From: Bostrychus sinensis
Lineage: Eukaryota; Chordata; Actinopteri; Gobiiformes; Eleotridae
Direction: 5' to 3'
Length of the DNA: 64,000 nt
Assembly (NCBI GenBank): GCA_020698575.1
Contig: CM036244.1
Span: 10,578,534 to 10,642,533, forward strand
How positions within the stretch are numbered: the first letter of the stretch is position 1; every line of letters starts with the position of its first letter. The notes beneath the pieces are model-generated. The model ran no database searches and was not told the DNA's origin. It saw nothing but the letters and a program-made list of their open reading frames with translations. A program made the translations under genes and the position numbers. This document shows, one piece after another, positions 36,170 through 46,635 of this stretch.

Positions 36170-38320
36170 GTAGCGCTCTGTAAAGTTGTCCCCTTAATAT
36201 GGCAAGTGATGTGTCGTTGTGCCTCAGCCAGCGTGCCTCAGATCCATAGAGATAAATAAAACACTAGAGTGGACATTCTAATGAACTGCAGTAGCTGACT
36301 CTGGTGCAGTGCCATATTTTGACTGTAGCCGTTCTACCATGTGTCATGTAAACAAAAATGGAGCTGAACTTGCTTTTATGATATTTTTTTAATTTATTTT
36401 GTTATTTTGATAACGTTTTTATATTTTTGCTTGATCTAATGTCTAGTCTTACCTCATGTATTTGCTTCAGTACAGAGACGTTTTGGACAATTCTTGGTTT
36501 CCAACTTGACATATTTCAATTCACTGTCATTACACTCTTATACTTAGTACAGTGGTCCTTTGTTCTAATTCTGCGTTCCAGTTGTCCTCGGAAGTCGGAA
36601 TTTCCGAGTTGAAATTTTGAATTGGAACACCCTCCAATCTCGGAATTCCTACTTGGAAACTCGGATAGCAACCGTCAACGCCGAGTTAGAAAGTCCAACA
36701 TGGCAGCGCCCTGCATTTCTATATAACTACAATAATAGTAATAACAGTTCTTGGGTTGTTTTCCCATGCGTTACTTTCTATGCTCTCTCTGTGAACCTGC
36801 TGCTGGGAGGCGTGCAAGCCTCTGCAGTTATAAAATACGCTGTGATGCTATGTTGTTGCTAATCTTGCTGACGTCTAAACTGGTCCATATCGAGTTAACG
36901 CTAACAACAGCCAAATCCATTCTCTACATGTTGTAAATATAACAACGCTGCCAGAGTGAATTAATTAACTCCGTCACACCGAGGTCTGAGTTCTGACCTC
37001 CGAGGAGAACTGGGACACAGCATTAGCCTTATCCTACAGTCACAAGATGGCCGCCAGAAATGCCACCAAAGCGGTTGCTATGGCCACTCTAGTGTTTTAT
37101 TTACCTCTGTGCCTCAGATCTTTCTTGAGAGCAATATGCATACATTTCAGCTGTTTTGAGACATGATGCTAATTCTGTTTTAGTAATGTTTTTTACCCAT
37201 TTATAAATCACATCATGCATTGATATTTTTCTAACCATATAACGACTGTATGTACTGAGAATGATGACCACAGTGGATGTATTAGAAAAGGTTAGTGGTC
37301 TGTATAAAATGTATGTTACCATATATTTATTACCAGACTGTGAATTTAGAAGTTATGCTACCTGTAAGTCATACTCATAAAACAGAAACTCAGTCACCAC
37401 GTTTACATGCATCCGTCTTTAATCCGAATTCTCCAGAGAACTGATTAGACCACCTTTGTCTCAATCTACACGCAGAACAGAGAGACAAACTACTGAACCC
37501 ACAGTGCCGCGGTGCATTCAAGTTAGGGCTGGGGGATATAGCAAAAAATGTATCACAATTGTTTTTCACATATTGGTCGATCTTGCTTTTTTATTCAATT
37601 TTATGTTTACAGTTAAAAACAAATAAACATGGCTTTTATTTTAATAGAAAAGTAGGGGGTATAATGTAGAATATTTTATTGCAAGTTTTAGTTTTTATAC
37701 AACAATAACAGTAATAATTTAAACAAATAAAGAGCAAGCTGAGATGTTGTGAGTTTTAAAACAACTGAAAGCGTCCAGTTCCTTCTCTGTGAGAGAGTAG
37801 CTGCGTCTGGACCGCAACGATGAAAGCAAGAAAAACTCCAGTCTTTCTCTTAACAACTAAGAACTTTGACTTTGCAAAATGAAACACAACAAAGTCAGAA
37901 AGATGCATTCCTCACATGGTAAATTTGCTTAACAAAGCCAACTAAATGCAACATAAGTTACGGCGGCCAAGCTTTCACAACACGATTCACCAAAACAATA
38001 AAACACAAGCTAGCCAGCAATGGAGGGACTTGTAATACTTGTCTGGTCTAAAATAGATGAGTATGTCTCTAAACACTGTCTGTTTAGTACTGAGTGCAGT
38101 TGAACGCCTCTCCTGCCTAATCAGAGTATGGTGTATACATACAGCAGTAGAGTCACAGTTTAAATAAGGTTTAAAACTGCTGCTATAATCATACCAAGGC
38201 AATGATTCTGTTTTCTCGACCTGTAAATGTTGTGAATGAGGCTCAGAAAACAACCCTTGCTTGCAAAAAAAGAGTGACCAGCTTCTTTTCCTACTCTGAT
38301 TTCATCTCCTTATTGCCCAG
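36170..38320 (+). other. gria1: Intron 6 of the receptor gene
   Basis: No exon or RNA gene besides the MITE at 36567-37024. A hAT-like left end (AGGGCTGGGGGATATAGCAA) begins near 37525 and fades out by about 37760. The rest is AT-rich DNA with nothing recognised. Confidence 0.7.
36567..37024. mobile_element. MITE with GTTCCAGTT-type inverted ends
   Basis: Left end AATTCTGCGTTCCAGTTGTC followed by CTCGG. Right end, as reverse complement, AATGCTGTGTCCCAGTTCTC followed by CTCGG. About 458 bp with internal GAAGTCGGAATTTCCGAG and further inverted words. No transposase; TSD not certain. Confidence 0.7.
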
Positions 38321-38488
38321 TACACAGGAGCTCTGACGTATGACGGAGTGAGCGTCATGGCCACAGCGTTTCAGAACCTGAGGAGGCAGAGGATCGACAT
38401 CTCTCGCCGCGGAAACGCCGGGGAGTGTCTGGCCAATCCGCCGGCTCCGTGGGGCCAGGGCATCGACATCCAGAGAGCTCTGCAACAG
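38321..38488 (+). CDS. gria1: GluA exon 7: ATD segment with disulfide Cys
   Basis: 168 nt, 56 codons, between tgcccag and gtctgt, the conserved GRIA size. It begins YTGALTYDGVSVMATAF, passes through RRQRIDISRRGNAGECLANP and ends WGQGIDIQRALQQ. RRQRIDISRRGNAG-CLANP is a near-exact AMPA ATD signature. The TGT at 38426-38428 is the partner of the exon 3 Cys in the conserved ATD disulfide. GC content is far above the surrounding intron. Confidence 0.95.
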
Positions 38489-39164
38489 GTCTGTGTGGAC
38501 TAATGTACTGATGACAGCTGGCAGGTATTGCAGGTTATAGGTATGGTAAGGTTAGTTATTACTCCATAGACTCACTTACGAATACAAATCACAGTCTTTT
38601 GGAAACTTCAGGCTTAGTTTACTTTCACACAATTGTTTTAAATCCATGGTTGTTCTGGATATTTTTATCACATTGACAGTTTATCTCAGTGATACTTTTT
38701 TAACTTAAAAAAAAAAAAAATCTAACACAGTATATCATTTTTGCAATATCAGCAAAAAAGTCTCCATTGCAAAAAAACAAAAGCTGCTCTTTGGTTCAGG
38801 AAAAAGAGGTCGTCTTGGTCGTGAAGTGTCAAAGCATGTATTGTGATAATTCGGACTTTCTAAACAAAACTAGGTAAAGACATGCTTTTAAACACACCAA
38901 GACAAACAAATGTAAGTGTAAAAGACAAAAAACAGACCTAAGTACGGTCAAGAGGTAGACTCAGTGATTCTGCTTCTTTAGCTCTGGATACAGTGTAATA
39001 TTTTGTGAGTTCTAAGTCTGGACCTTGGTGTGAACTTTCAGGTGTGAAAATGCCCTTAAACTGTGAGAATCATTTCCTCATCAGAGCCTTTAATGAAAAT
39101 GTGATGTGACCAAATAGAAAGTCCATATATAGTCTTAATTTAGATAATTTAGTCACTGTTTCTT

Positions 39165-39292
39165 CTTGTCTTAATCCTGGTTTAGTCTTGTTTTAGTCTT
39201 GGTTTAGTCTTGCTTTAGTCCTGGTTCAGTCTTGTTTCAGTCCTGGTTCAGTCTTGTTTCAGTCCTGGTTGCTTTAGTCCTGGTTCAGTCTT
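39165..39292 (+). repeat. TTTAGTCCTGG minisatellite tract 1
   Basis: Tandem degenerate units of about 11-12 bp built on GGTTTAGTC(T/C)TG. Followed at 39430-39455 by CCAATATCGTGCAGCC, a hAT-like right terminus, suggesting the array sits inside a hAT MITE. Intron 7. Confidence 0.75.
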
Positions 39293-39592
39293 TAAGTTTT
39301 TATTGTGACGCAGTTTTGATCAGTAAATACAGAGACTTATATTTTATTTCTGTTTCAATTTTATTTAAGTTATTTTGTTAAAATAGCATATAAAAATGTA
39401 GCCAGTCAGACAGTTACCACAATATTCAGTATTTTCCAATATCGTGCAGCCGTAACACAAAAAATACTGCCTCACAGAGCGTCTGACTGATCCATGTATT
39501 GGTAAATCTAAATTGCCCATATTAAATGAATGTGAATGCTTCTTGGTTGTCTACGGGCCTGCATGATCTATAATAAACTGTGTTGTTTCCAG

Positions 39593-39697
39593 GTTCGTTT
39601 AGAGGGACTGTCCGGTCACATCCAATTTGACGAGCGCGGACATCGGACCAACTACACTCTGACCGTGATGGAGCTGAGCCACATAGGACCCAGAAAG
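39593..39697 (+). CDS. gria1: GluA exon 8: end of ATD core
   Basis: 105 nt, 35 codons, phase 0 on both sides, bounded by tttccag and gtgctg. It encodes VRLEGLSGHIQFDERGHRTN followed by YTLTVMELSHIGPRK. GluA1 has [25 protein letters not shown] here, and the exon size equals the mammalian one. It contains the conserved NYT glycosylation sequon. The exon closes the ATD and leads into the ATD-LBD linker. Confidence 0.95.
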
Positions 39698-40718
39698 GTG
39701 CTGTTTCCTGTTTGTTAAAATCATTTCAAAAGTTTTGTTTTGTCTCTGCACTCACTCAGCAGTCTCTGTGTTTCCCCCACACCAGCGTGTTTCAGTAATT
39801 AGCACTCGCTCCAGTCTGATTTAAACTGTGATAATCTCAACAATCAGCCGGCACAGCAACGCTTGTTAGGTGCAAAAAAAAACCCCAAAAAACCTGCAGA
39901 CTCATTGCTTTCTATTAAGCTCCTGACAAAACATAACCTCAGAGTCAGAATTATCTCTGTAATTGGGTACACAGGTGCAGGAGCAGTCGCTGAGCTGGAA
40001 GTTTAGTTCCTGTGTAGTAATATAGGACATTTTCCCTCTTATATAGTTTGTGTAATGAAAATTTATGCACTTAAATAGTTCAATTGTCTTTTCTTAGGTA
40101 ATATTATCTTGACTTATCTTAACTTAGCTGAAACTGCTATAGCAAAATGGTAAGGGTGATTTCATTTTTACTTCTAGTCACAATTGTAACGGTTTGAAGG
40201 CATAGTAGGCAAGACAAGGGATGTATTTTTGTTTTGACAGGTAACTCCAATTTCCAGAACATTTTCATCCCTGGTCAAAGTTGACCCTGAAATACTGAAA
40301 ACAGATTATGGCTTGTTGGGGCAGGGTGTTTTGTAATAGCCTCAACATATTAAATAAGATGTGCTTCTAATGCTCCTGCTCTCATTCACACCACAGCTCT
40401 CCTGGCCAGGTACCCGTTATAGGTTCTGATCCTGGAAACTGTCAGAGCACATTTTCTGGGAAGTTATTTGTGTCTGCAGCTGTGAAATGGGCATAAAAGT
40501 CACCACATACTGTAGCTTACACCTGTGGTTCTCACACTGCGATACAGCTAGCACTGGTGGCACACAGGCTTCTTCTGGTGGAGTTTTTTGCACTTTAGGT
40601 CCAGATTTAGTTTAATTTAGAGTGGTTTTTATTTTTTTATTTTTTTATTTTTTTCTCCTGTTCAAGTTTTGCACTTTAGATGGGGCTTGCATTTGAAGTA
40701 GAGACCACGATTCAACTC

Positions 40719-41063
40719 TGGCTTAGGCCTGGTTTATACCTGGCTTAGTACTTGTTTTGTCCTGGTTTAGTCCCTGTTTTGCCCAGGTTTAGACTTGATT
40801 GAATCCAGGTTTAGTCTTTGTTTTGTCCTGATTTAGAGTAGATTGAGTCCTGGTTTAGTACTTTTTTTTGCTCAGGTTTAGACTTGAGTGCTGGTTTAGT
40901 TCCTGTTTTGTCCAAGTTTAGACTTGGTTGAGTCCAGGTTTAATCCTTGTTTAGTCCTGACTTAGTCCCTGTTTTGTCCAGGTTTAGACTTGTTTTAGTC
41001 CTGGTTTTGTCCCTGTTTTGTCCAGGTTTACTCTTGGTTGAGTCCTGGTTTAGTCCCTCTTTT
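40719..41063 (+). repeat. TTTAGTCCTGG minisatellite tract 2
   Basis: Longest array: repeated CTGGTTTAGTCCCTGTTTTG / CCAGGTTTAGACTTG units, about 20-35-bp higher-order repeats made of 11-12-bp units. Flanked on the right by hAT-like ATATTGCAAAATTATTG sequence. Confidence 0.85.
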
Positions 41064-41280
41064 GAACTTAATATAATAATATTTTTGTCAGTCTCCCTTG
41101 GATATATATATCAAGGATTTTAGTGGATTAAACATGGTACTTGAAAAGTGAAATATTTCCAGAATATATTGCAAAATTATTGTTATTGCAATATGGGCAA
41201 ACACGATATCCATATTGTAAGAAACCACAACAATGTTGCTGTCGTCCATCAAACAGAGATATACACTGTAATGATAATTG

Positions 41281-41395
41281 TCAAGTTTAGACCTGGTTCA
41301 GACCTGGTTTAGAAATAGTTAAGGGATGGTTTAGAACTGCTGTAGTCCTGGTTTAATCCTTGGTTTAGTCCTAGCCAGTCTTAATCCAGCCTTGT
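41281..41395 (+). repeat. TTTAGTCCTGG minisatellite tract 3
   Basis: Degenerate units AGACCTGGTTCAGACCTGG, GTCCTGGTTTAATCCTTGG and TTTAGTCCTAGCCAGTC. Same family and orientation as the tracts at 39165, 40719, 45788 and 60741. Confidence 0.75.
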
Positions 41396-42124
41396 TTTTT
41401 GTTTGTTTGTTTGTTTTTTAAACCTTGCAGAGCCTTTGTATCTCTTCATAAAATAAAATAAAATGAAACTTTGAGTATGTCTAAGCTTAATAAACCCTAA
41501 ACAATATTAAGGGTTTTCAGGTATGGCCAAATATATTGCAATCACAATATTCAACATAGTTATTGGATCTTTTTCTAATTTTGTGCAGACCTAGTACTCA
41601 GTATGAATCATGACCTTATATCTTTAAATAGTGTGGCTCATTTCTCTATGAAGCAGGTGCATTTCTTTCAGCTGCACAGATCCTTATAAGTAAATAGTAA
41701 TGTAAATGATTCAAATAATTGCACTTGATTTGTCCTTAAGAGCTGAGTTAATACCACTAAAAAGCTTAAAATAACTCAATTTTCAGCTCTAGCAGACGTT
41801 GCTAACAGTATGTCTTTGTCGCTAAGCAGCCACCCAGTTTCACAATTTAGATGCAATAATCATAATCACTGTTACATAATTGAATGGGTGAACAAAAATA
41901 ATTTTCCCTAAAATATTAAGTAAGAGAAGGTTAGGGATTTGTAAGTAAGTTACATGAATTTGAAAAATACAAAACAGGCAAAAATGTCTTGCTGATTGTA
42001 CCTTTGAGAATACTTTTGGGGCTGTGTTTGCAAATCTAAACACATTTCTGTTATATTCAGCAAAATATTTTATACAAAGCAATTTTTGACACAAATTCTT
42101 TTTTGCAGGGAAAATAATCTGCAA

Positions 42125-42610
42125 AACCATCTTTTCTGAGTTTTCTAAAATGTTATAATGTTTTTCCCTCATCAGAAACATACCTGGAGTTGTGTTTTGC
42201 CTCATTCACACCTCTTTGAGAATTCCTGTATTTTCTAGCACAGGTGTTCTGAGGCCTCAAAACACTCGGTCCCACAAAACTCCGCCTACTCCAGGAAGCA
42301 CTGACTAATCAACAAGCCCTCTACATCCATTCTGTTCTCATTCATTTATCCAAAAAATGGTGTACAGCTCTGTTTCCACTGATTCCTCTCAGACATTTTT
42401 GATTTTTAGGTAAAATGGCATCATACAGAAAATTTAAGGAAGTGAAGTTTTAATCTTTAAATTATGTTCAAAAGGCCGCAACGCTCTGCACTCTGCTACC
42501 CTTTACTGGTTTCACCTGTTTCTTTTTGGCACCAGTAGAGTACACTATTTTATAGTCACATAATGTTTTTAAAGGTTGTAAAGGCGACCAAAAAGCAAAA
42601 TATAGCCCCT
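42125..42610. mobile_element. piggyBac-like MITE, copy 1 (left-truncated)
   Basis: Aligned by eye with 55721-56255: CTTTTCTGAG, AAACATACCTGGAGTTGTGT, CAGGAAGCACTGAC-AATCA, GTGTACAGCTCTGTTTCCA and TTTAAATTATGTTCAAAAG. The right end TATAGCCCCT abuts TTAA (42611-42614), the piggyBac target. The left terminus is missing. Confidence 0.75.
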
Positions 42611-42845
42611 TTAACATTGACAAGCTACATCTGTATTAGTAGGCTACAAACTAATTTAACTCATAATTTTGACAAATGGCTGTTGGGGAAAAAAAATATA
42701 CAGAATATACATAGGCCTAGCATTTCATTTATTGCTTTGGTCCTTAGAATTCATATTAGCTAATTACTTTCACAAAAACAATGGTAATACCTAAACACAA
42801 AATGTTATAAATGATACTGACTACATTGTGCTGCTGTGTTTTCAG

Positions 42846-42959
42846 ATTGGTTACTGGAATGCCAAAAAGGGCTACGTCAATACAGCCAACTACAGGTCAA
42901 TGGTAGAAGATTATTTCTACGGCCTGCCGAACCGAACATACGTTGTGACAACCATCCTG
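42846..42959 (+). CDS. gria1: GluA exon 9: ATD-LBD linker and start of S1
   Basis: 38 codons between ttttcag and gtaaga. It starts IGYWNAKKGYVNTANYRSM, continues VEDYFYGLPNRTYVVTTIL, and leads into exon 10 across an 83-nt intron (42960-43042). The edges IGYWN and NRTY-VTTIL are AMPA-invariant; NRT is a glycosylation sequon. The middle, normally a Gly/Asp/Ala-rich linker in GluA1 (DKFVPAATDAQ), is quite different and has more aromatic residues. S1 of the glutamate-binding clamshell begins at the last strand. Confidence 0.93.
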
Positions 42960-43042
42960 GTAAGACATACATTTAAACAGTAAATATTGATATGTGATAA
43001 ATAAGGGTCTACCCTGACAGCAGTGTGGTCTGTGTCTTGCAG

Positions 43043-43249
43043 GAGGCTCCATACATGATGCTGAAGAAGAACCATGAGCAGTTTGTTGGGAATGACAGAT
43101 ACGAAGGTTACTGCGCTGAGCTGGCGTCTGAGATCGCGAAACACGTGGGCTTCTCTTATCGCCTCGAGCTCGTGGGAGACGGCAAGTACGGCGCCCGGGA
43201 CCCAGAGACCAAGATGTGGAACGGCATGGTGGGAGAGCTGGTGTATGGG
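43043..43249 (+). CDS. gria1: GluA exon 10: ligand-binding domain S1
   Basis: 207 nt, 69 codons, the conserved size, between cttgcag and gtgagc. It reads EAPYMMLKKNHEQFVGNDRY, then EGYCAELASEIAKHVGFSYR, then [20 protein letters not shown] and ends VYG. The GluA1 order [36 protein letters not shown] and [11 protein letters not shown] is retained. The Tyr in EAPY is the glutamate-capping Tyr450 equivalent of GluA2. Conservation is much higher than in the ATD exons. Confidence 0.96.
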
Positions 43250-44002
43250 GTGAGCTTTTTTTTATTATTTGAATGATTTGTGAGCGCTACTTTGTGGTGA
43301 AGTGCAAGAGATATTATTAGGAAAAAAAAGGAAAGTTATGTCCTCATATTTGTTTCAGTACTAAACTTCAAAATGGGAACTGCCATTGCCAAAGTTTTAC
43401 AAAGTGTTTTATTGCAATTTCTCAAAAGGTACAGAGAAAATGAAAAGTAATATTCAGGTCCTGTTTGTGTCCTGGGAGGGATAGATCCTTCATAGTAAAG
43501 GTTTTCTGCTTTTGCTCCTGAAGTTTATGTCCTGTATGAAAAGGAGGCTGAAAAAACTGTAATGGATTTATTTTATACAATGGATGTCCAAAGTACCTGT
43601 AGCTATCTTTAAGGGAGATAGTGATAGGACTTTAACTTATACAAGAGTTTGGTGCTTGGGTTACATTGCACTACACAATATAATTGAAATCCATATGACA
43701 AAAACAAGCAAAATAAACAGTATATTCAGAAATTAATAATCCAAGTCTATCGGTTTAAGAAGAGGTGGAAGAAGTGCTCCATCTATCTGTGCTCAAGTTA
43801 CTGTCCCTACACCAAGAACTTTCTGGTTGTGAGAGGCATGCGGCCAGCCTGACCACCTTGTTTTCGAAAGTAGGACAGTCTGGTTCCTCACTCGCATTGA
43901 AGCGTTTCTACCTCAGTTGATTTGGAACTGGCCTATCACAGCCGTTTTTCTGCAGCACGTCCTACAAATACAAAAGATAATCTCCTAACAACAATAACAA
44001 AG

Positions 44003-44400
44003 ATGGCACCAAACTGAATTTAACAGCTTCTCTGACCTGTTTATCAACGTTTATTGCTTTTCTTCATCACCTGTTGGTTCTGCTGAAGTCCTCATTATTG
44101 TTCAGTCCTCTGTGCTTTTCTTTCTCATGTTTCCATTTTAACAACAGTAAAGTCCTGTTTACGTCCGACTGTAACAACCACATGCAGACAAAACCCATTT
44201 TCTCTGCAAATCTTTGTACAACTGGCTTCTGTTGCTGTCCCCGTTCAGAAATAAGTATAGAGCTGCTCATTGTATGGCGTATTCTGGTGTTTTATGGCAA
44301 AAACAGCAAAAATCCATCATGTTTGTTTGAGTTACAGGTGCACTGCTACATCCCACCCTCTGTTTCTTTGATTGGTTACTCTGCCTGTGATTGTTTCACC
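44003..44400. repeat. Dispersed repeat family E, copy 2
   Basis: Contains AAGATGGCACC, TTGCTTTTCTTCATCACCTG, TATTCTGGTGTTTTATGGCA, CTCTGTTTCTTTGATTGGTT and ACTCTGCCTGTGATTGTT. Related to 34388-34690. The frames in it are chance ORFs. Confidence 0.65.
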
Positions 44401-44431
44401 TAGTAGAAAGGAAATTTAAGAAAATGGGTAC

Positions 44432-44784
44432 ACCTGTGTGAAGTTGCCCCCCCACATGATTGAAAATTAACAAAACTATGTCAATTCGTTTGTGCATTAT
44501 TTGTGCATGCAAAATTAATGTTTGTGCACCATTGCTTTTTTAGATAATAAACATTTTTTTCAGCCCCCCATTTCGTCCAAATCGCACCAAAGAGGTGTCA
44601 TTCGTTTGTTTGTGCCACCTGCTACTTCAACAACAAAAATGGAGGGAGCACAAACATTAATTTTGCATGCACAAGCAATGCACAAATGAATGACACCATT
44701 TTGGAGCAATTTGGATGATTTTGTGTGCACAAACGCTTCACAACGAATTTTCAATCATGTGGGGGGGGGCAACTTCACACAGGT
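44432..44784. mobile_element. Palindromic Mutator-like MITE with 9-bp TSD
   Basis: Ends ACCTGTGTGAAGTTGCCCCC and (reverse complement) the same word with a longer C run; the TIR continues through CACATGATTGAAAATT. Exact 9-bp direct repeats AATGGGTAC occur at 44423-44431 and 44785-44793. The interior is also mirrored (GCATGCAAAATTAATGTTTG / CAAACATTAATTTTGCATGC), so the whole 353 bp can fold. A 9-bp TSD points to the MULE superfamily. Confidence 0.88.
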
Positions 44785-44928
44785 AATGGGTACCAGACTA
44801 ATTTGGTTGGCCAGGCTAAGTGCTTCTCAATTAAAGACCTCAAAAAGTAGTTAAAGTAAAAATATAAAAAAAAAAAAAAGATTTATGCAGCAACTAACAT
44901 AAAGTTGAACCTCTCTCTTCTCCAACAG

Positions 44929-45144
44929 CAAGCAGACGTGGCCGTAGCTCCTCTGACCATTACTTTGGTTCGAGAGCAGGTCATAGACTTCACCAAACCG
45001 TTCATGTCTCTGGGAATATCCATCATGATCAAAAAACCCACCAAGTCCAAGCCGGGCGTCTTCTCGTTCCTCGACCCGCTGGCCTACGAGATCTGGATGT
45101 GCATCGTGTTCGCCTACATCGGAGTCAGCGTCGTTCTGTTTCTG
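44929..45144 (+). CDS. gria1: GluA exon 11a: S1 end and M1
   Basis: 216 nt, 72 codons, between caacag and gtgagc. It encodes QADVAVAPLTITLVREQVID, the stretch FTKPFMSLGISIMIKKP and M1 (YEIWMCIVFAYIGVSVVLFL). Glutamate contacts equivalent to GluA2 Pro478, Thr480 and Arg485 are intact: CCT at 44950, ACC at 44956, CGA at 44971. The first residue is Gln where GluA1 has Arg and GluA2 Lys. In mammals this exon continues without a break through the pore loop; here an intron splits it after VVLFL. Intron 11a (45145-45501) is 357 nt, AT-rich, with nothing else. Confidence 0.95.
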
Positions 45145-45501
45145 GTGAGCGCGGTTATTTATACAGTGGAAGATGACATAATAATTCTGAATTTATCATT
45201 ACAGTTGTTTATTTTAATAGATTTGGATTTTATTTTCCAGCCTAGTTTTGAAAATAGTCATCCAAAAATGCTTTTCAGTATTGGTAGCCGCATCAGCCAT
45301 AAATATTCTTTGTTAAATGGGTCAATAATCCATTTATTGACTGGCAATCTGTTATGTCTCCACATGTATCCAGCTCATTCTTAATAACACTGCCTTTTTC
45401 TAAATACAACTCAAATCTATAGACTCATAGTAAGGCTGGCCAGGCTGGAGCATTGCTTTAAATGTAGTAAAAGTCACCGATAGAGTGTGTCTGTGTGCCA
45501 G

Positions 45502-45622
45502 GTGAGCCGTTTCAGTCCATACGAATGGAAGGGAGAGGAATCAGACGATGAAGACGAGACTCTGAACTCGTCTGGATCCAGAAGAGCTCTGCCAAACTCA
45601 TCTGACGTCAGCCACTCTCCAG
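45502..45622 (+). CDS. gria1: GluA exon 11b: M1-M2 loop, first part
   Basis: 121 nt between gtgccag and gtatat. It restarts with VSRFSPYEW, the universal AMPA sequence directly after M1, so the exon is genuine. It then gives an acidic and Ser-rich stretch (KGEESDDEDE, then LNSSGSRRALPNSSDVSHSP) with no match I recognise in mammalian GluA1. The end is in phase 1 (G|GA). The loop is cytoplasmic, and in GluA1 it carries CaMKII-type regulation, so the added Ser-rich region could be phosphorylated (inference). Confidence 0.9.
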
Positions 45623-45787
45623 GTATATGGTCTTTAACTATAGCTTTTTATACGTTTAGAACACTATCTGTAACACTATCTGTAACAAAAAACAACAGTT
45701 CAAATATAAAGGTAATGTATCAGCTGTGGGACGTGCATGGTTGCGTTTATGTATTTAGTTTTGCTTGCCATGAAGGATGCTTTATCA

Positions 45788-46070
45788 GATTAGCCCTGGT
45801 TTAGGCCTGGTGTAGTGCTGGTTTAATTCTGGTTTAGATGTGGTTTAGTGCTGGTTTAGACCTGGTTTAGTGGCTGGTTTAATCCTGGTTTAGATCTGGT
45901 TTAGTGCTGGTTTAGACCTGGTTTAATGGCTTGTTTAATCCTGGTTTAGATGTTGTTTAGTGCTGTTTTTGTTGTGGTTTTAGTCCCAGTTTAACCCTGG
46001 TTTAGTCTTGTTTTAATCCTGTTTTAGTCCTGGATTAGTCTTGGTTTAAAGATTTAGGCTCATTTTAGTC
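45788..46070 (+). repeat. TTTAGTCCTGG minisatellite tract 4
   Basis: In intron 11b. Ordered units GTGCTGGTTTAGACCTGG, TTTAGTGGCTGGTTTAATCC and TGGTTTAGAT(C/G)TGG appear as two or three higher-order repeats of roughly 60 bp. Confidence 0.85.
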
Positions 46071-46508
46071 AGTTACAGATGTGACTTTATCACTGTATAA
46101 TGTTATGCATGTATTACTTTATAAAACTAATGAACTGTTTTGTAAAGATATATTTATAGAGGAACACATTTTTTAAGTGGTTTAAAAGCGTGATTCAAGC
46201 CATAAAGACTACTGAAGTCTATATTAAACATTTTTGCAAGTAGTAAAAAGGAAGGAGGCAAGGAAGTACAGTGTTCAGATCTCTGCAGACAGCATTTTGG
46301 TTTGGTGCCTTTTAGCTTAGTCACTAAACGTGTTATATTTAGTCAGACACTGCTGAGCTGTTCCTGTCAACTCTTCAACTGTGGCCCACTGTGACACATC
46401 CTTTACTTTTGATATTATTACACAAACAAAGCAGCACACATGACCTGCTAAAAATATTCCTGTTTTTCTAACATCTCTGACTTTTATTTCTCTGTTCTTG
46501 TTTCTCAG

Positions 46509-46635
46509 GATCCCAGAATCAAAACCAGCAGAAGGAAAAGGACGGTCCTGAATACACCAACGACTTTGGGATCTTTAACTCTCTGTGGTTCTCGCTCGGA
46601 GCTTTTATGCAACAGGGCTGTGACATCTCTCCCAG
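46509..46635 (+). CDS. gria1: GluA exon 11c: loop end and pore loop (Q/R site)
   Basis: 127 nt between tttctcag and gtaaca. It begins SQNQNQQKEKDGPEYTNDF and then encodes the pore loop GIFNSLWFSLGAFMQQGCDI and SPR, with the last Arg codon split AG|G. The Q/R site is Gln encoded by CAA at 46610-46612, so the channel is predicted to be calcium-permeable and inwardly rectifying, as GluA1 is. The Cys of QQGCDI (a palmitoylation site in mammals) is present. Exons 11a+11b+11c sum to 464 nt, i.e. the 371 nt of mammalian exon 11 plus 93 nt (31 codons). Confidence 0.94.

Larger units (their letters stand above)
39698..42845 (+). other. gria1: Intron 8 of the receptor gene
   Basis: Non-coding. Contains the minisatellite tracts, hAT-like ATATTGCAA segments (41140-41230, 41520-41600, ending TTGTGCAGACCTAG) and a piggyBac-like MITE remnant. 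39720-40500 and 41600-42120 show only AT-rich sequence with no gene. Confidence 0.7.
43250..44928 (+). other. gria1: Intron 10 of the receptor gene
   Basis: Contains family E copy 2 and the 9-bp-TSD MITE. 43250-44000 holds only AT-rich sequence with no exon. Confidence 0.7.

Noticed and set aside
41840..42205. 121-codon - frame
   Set aside because: AT-rich intron sequence running into the piggyBac-like MITE; no homology.
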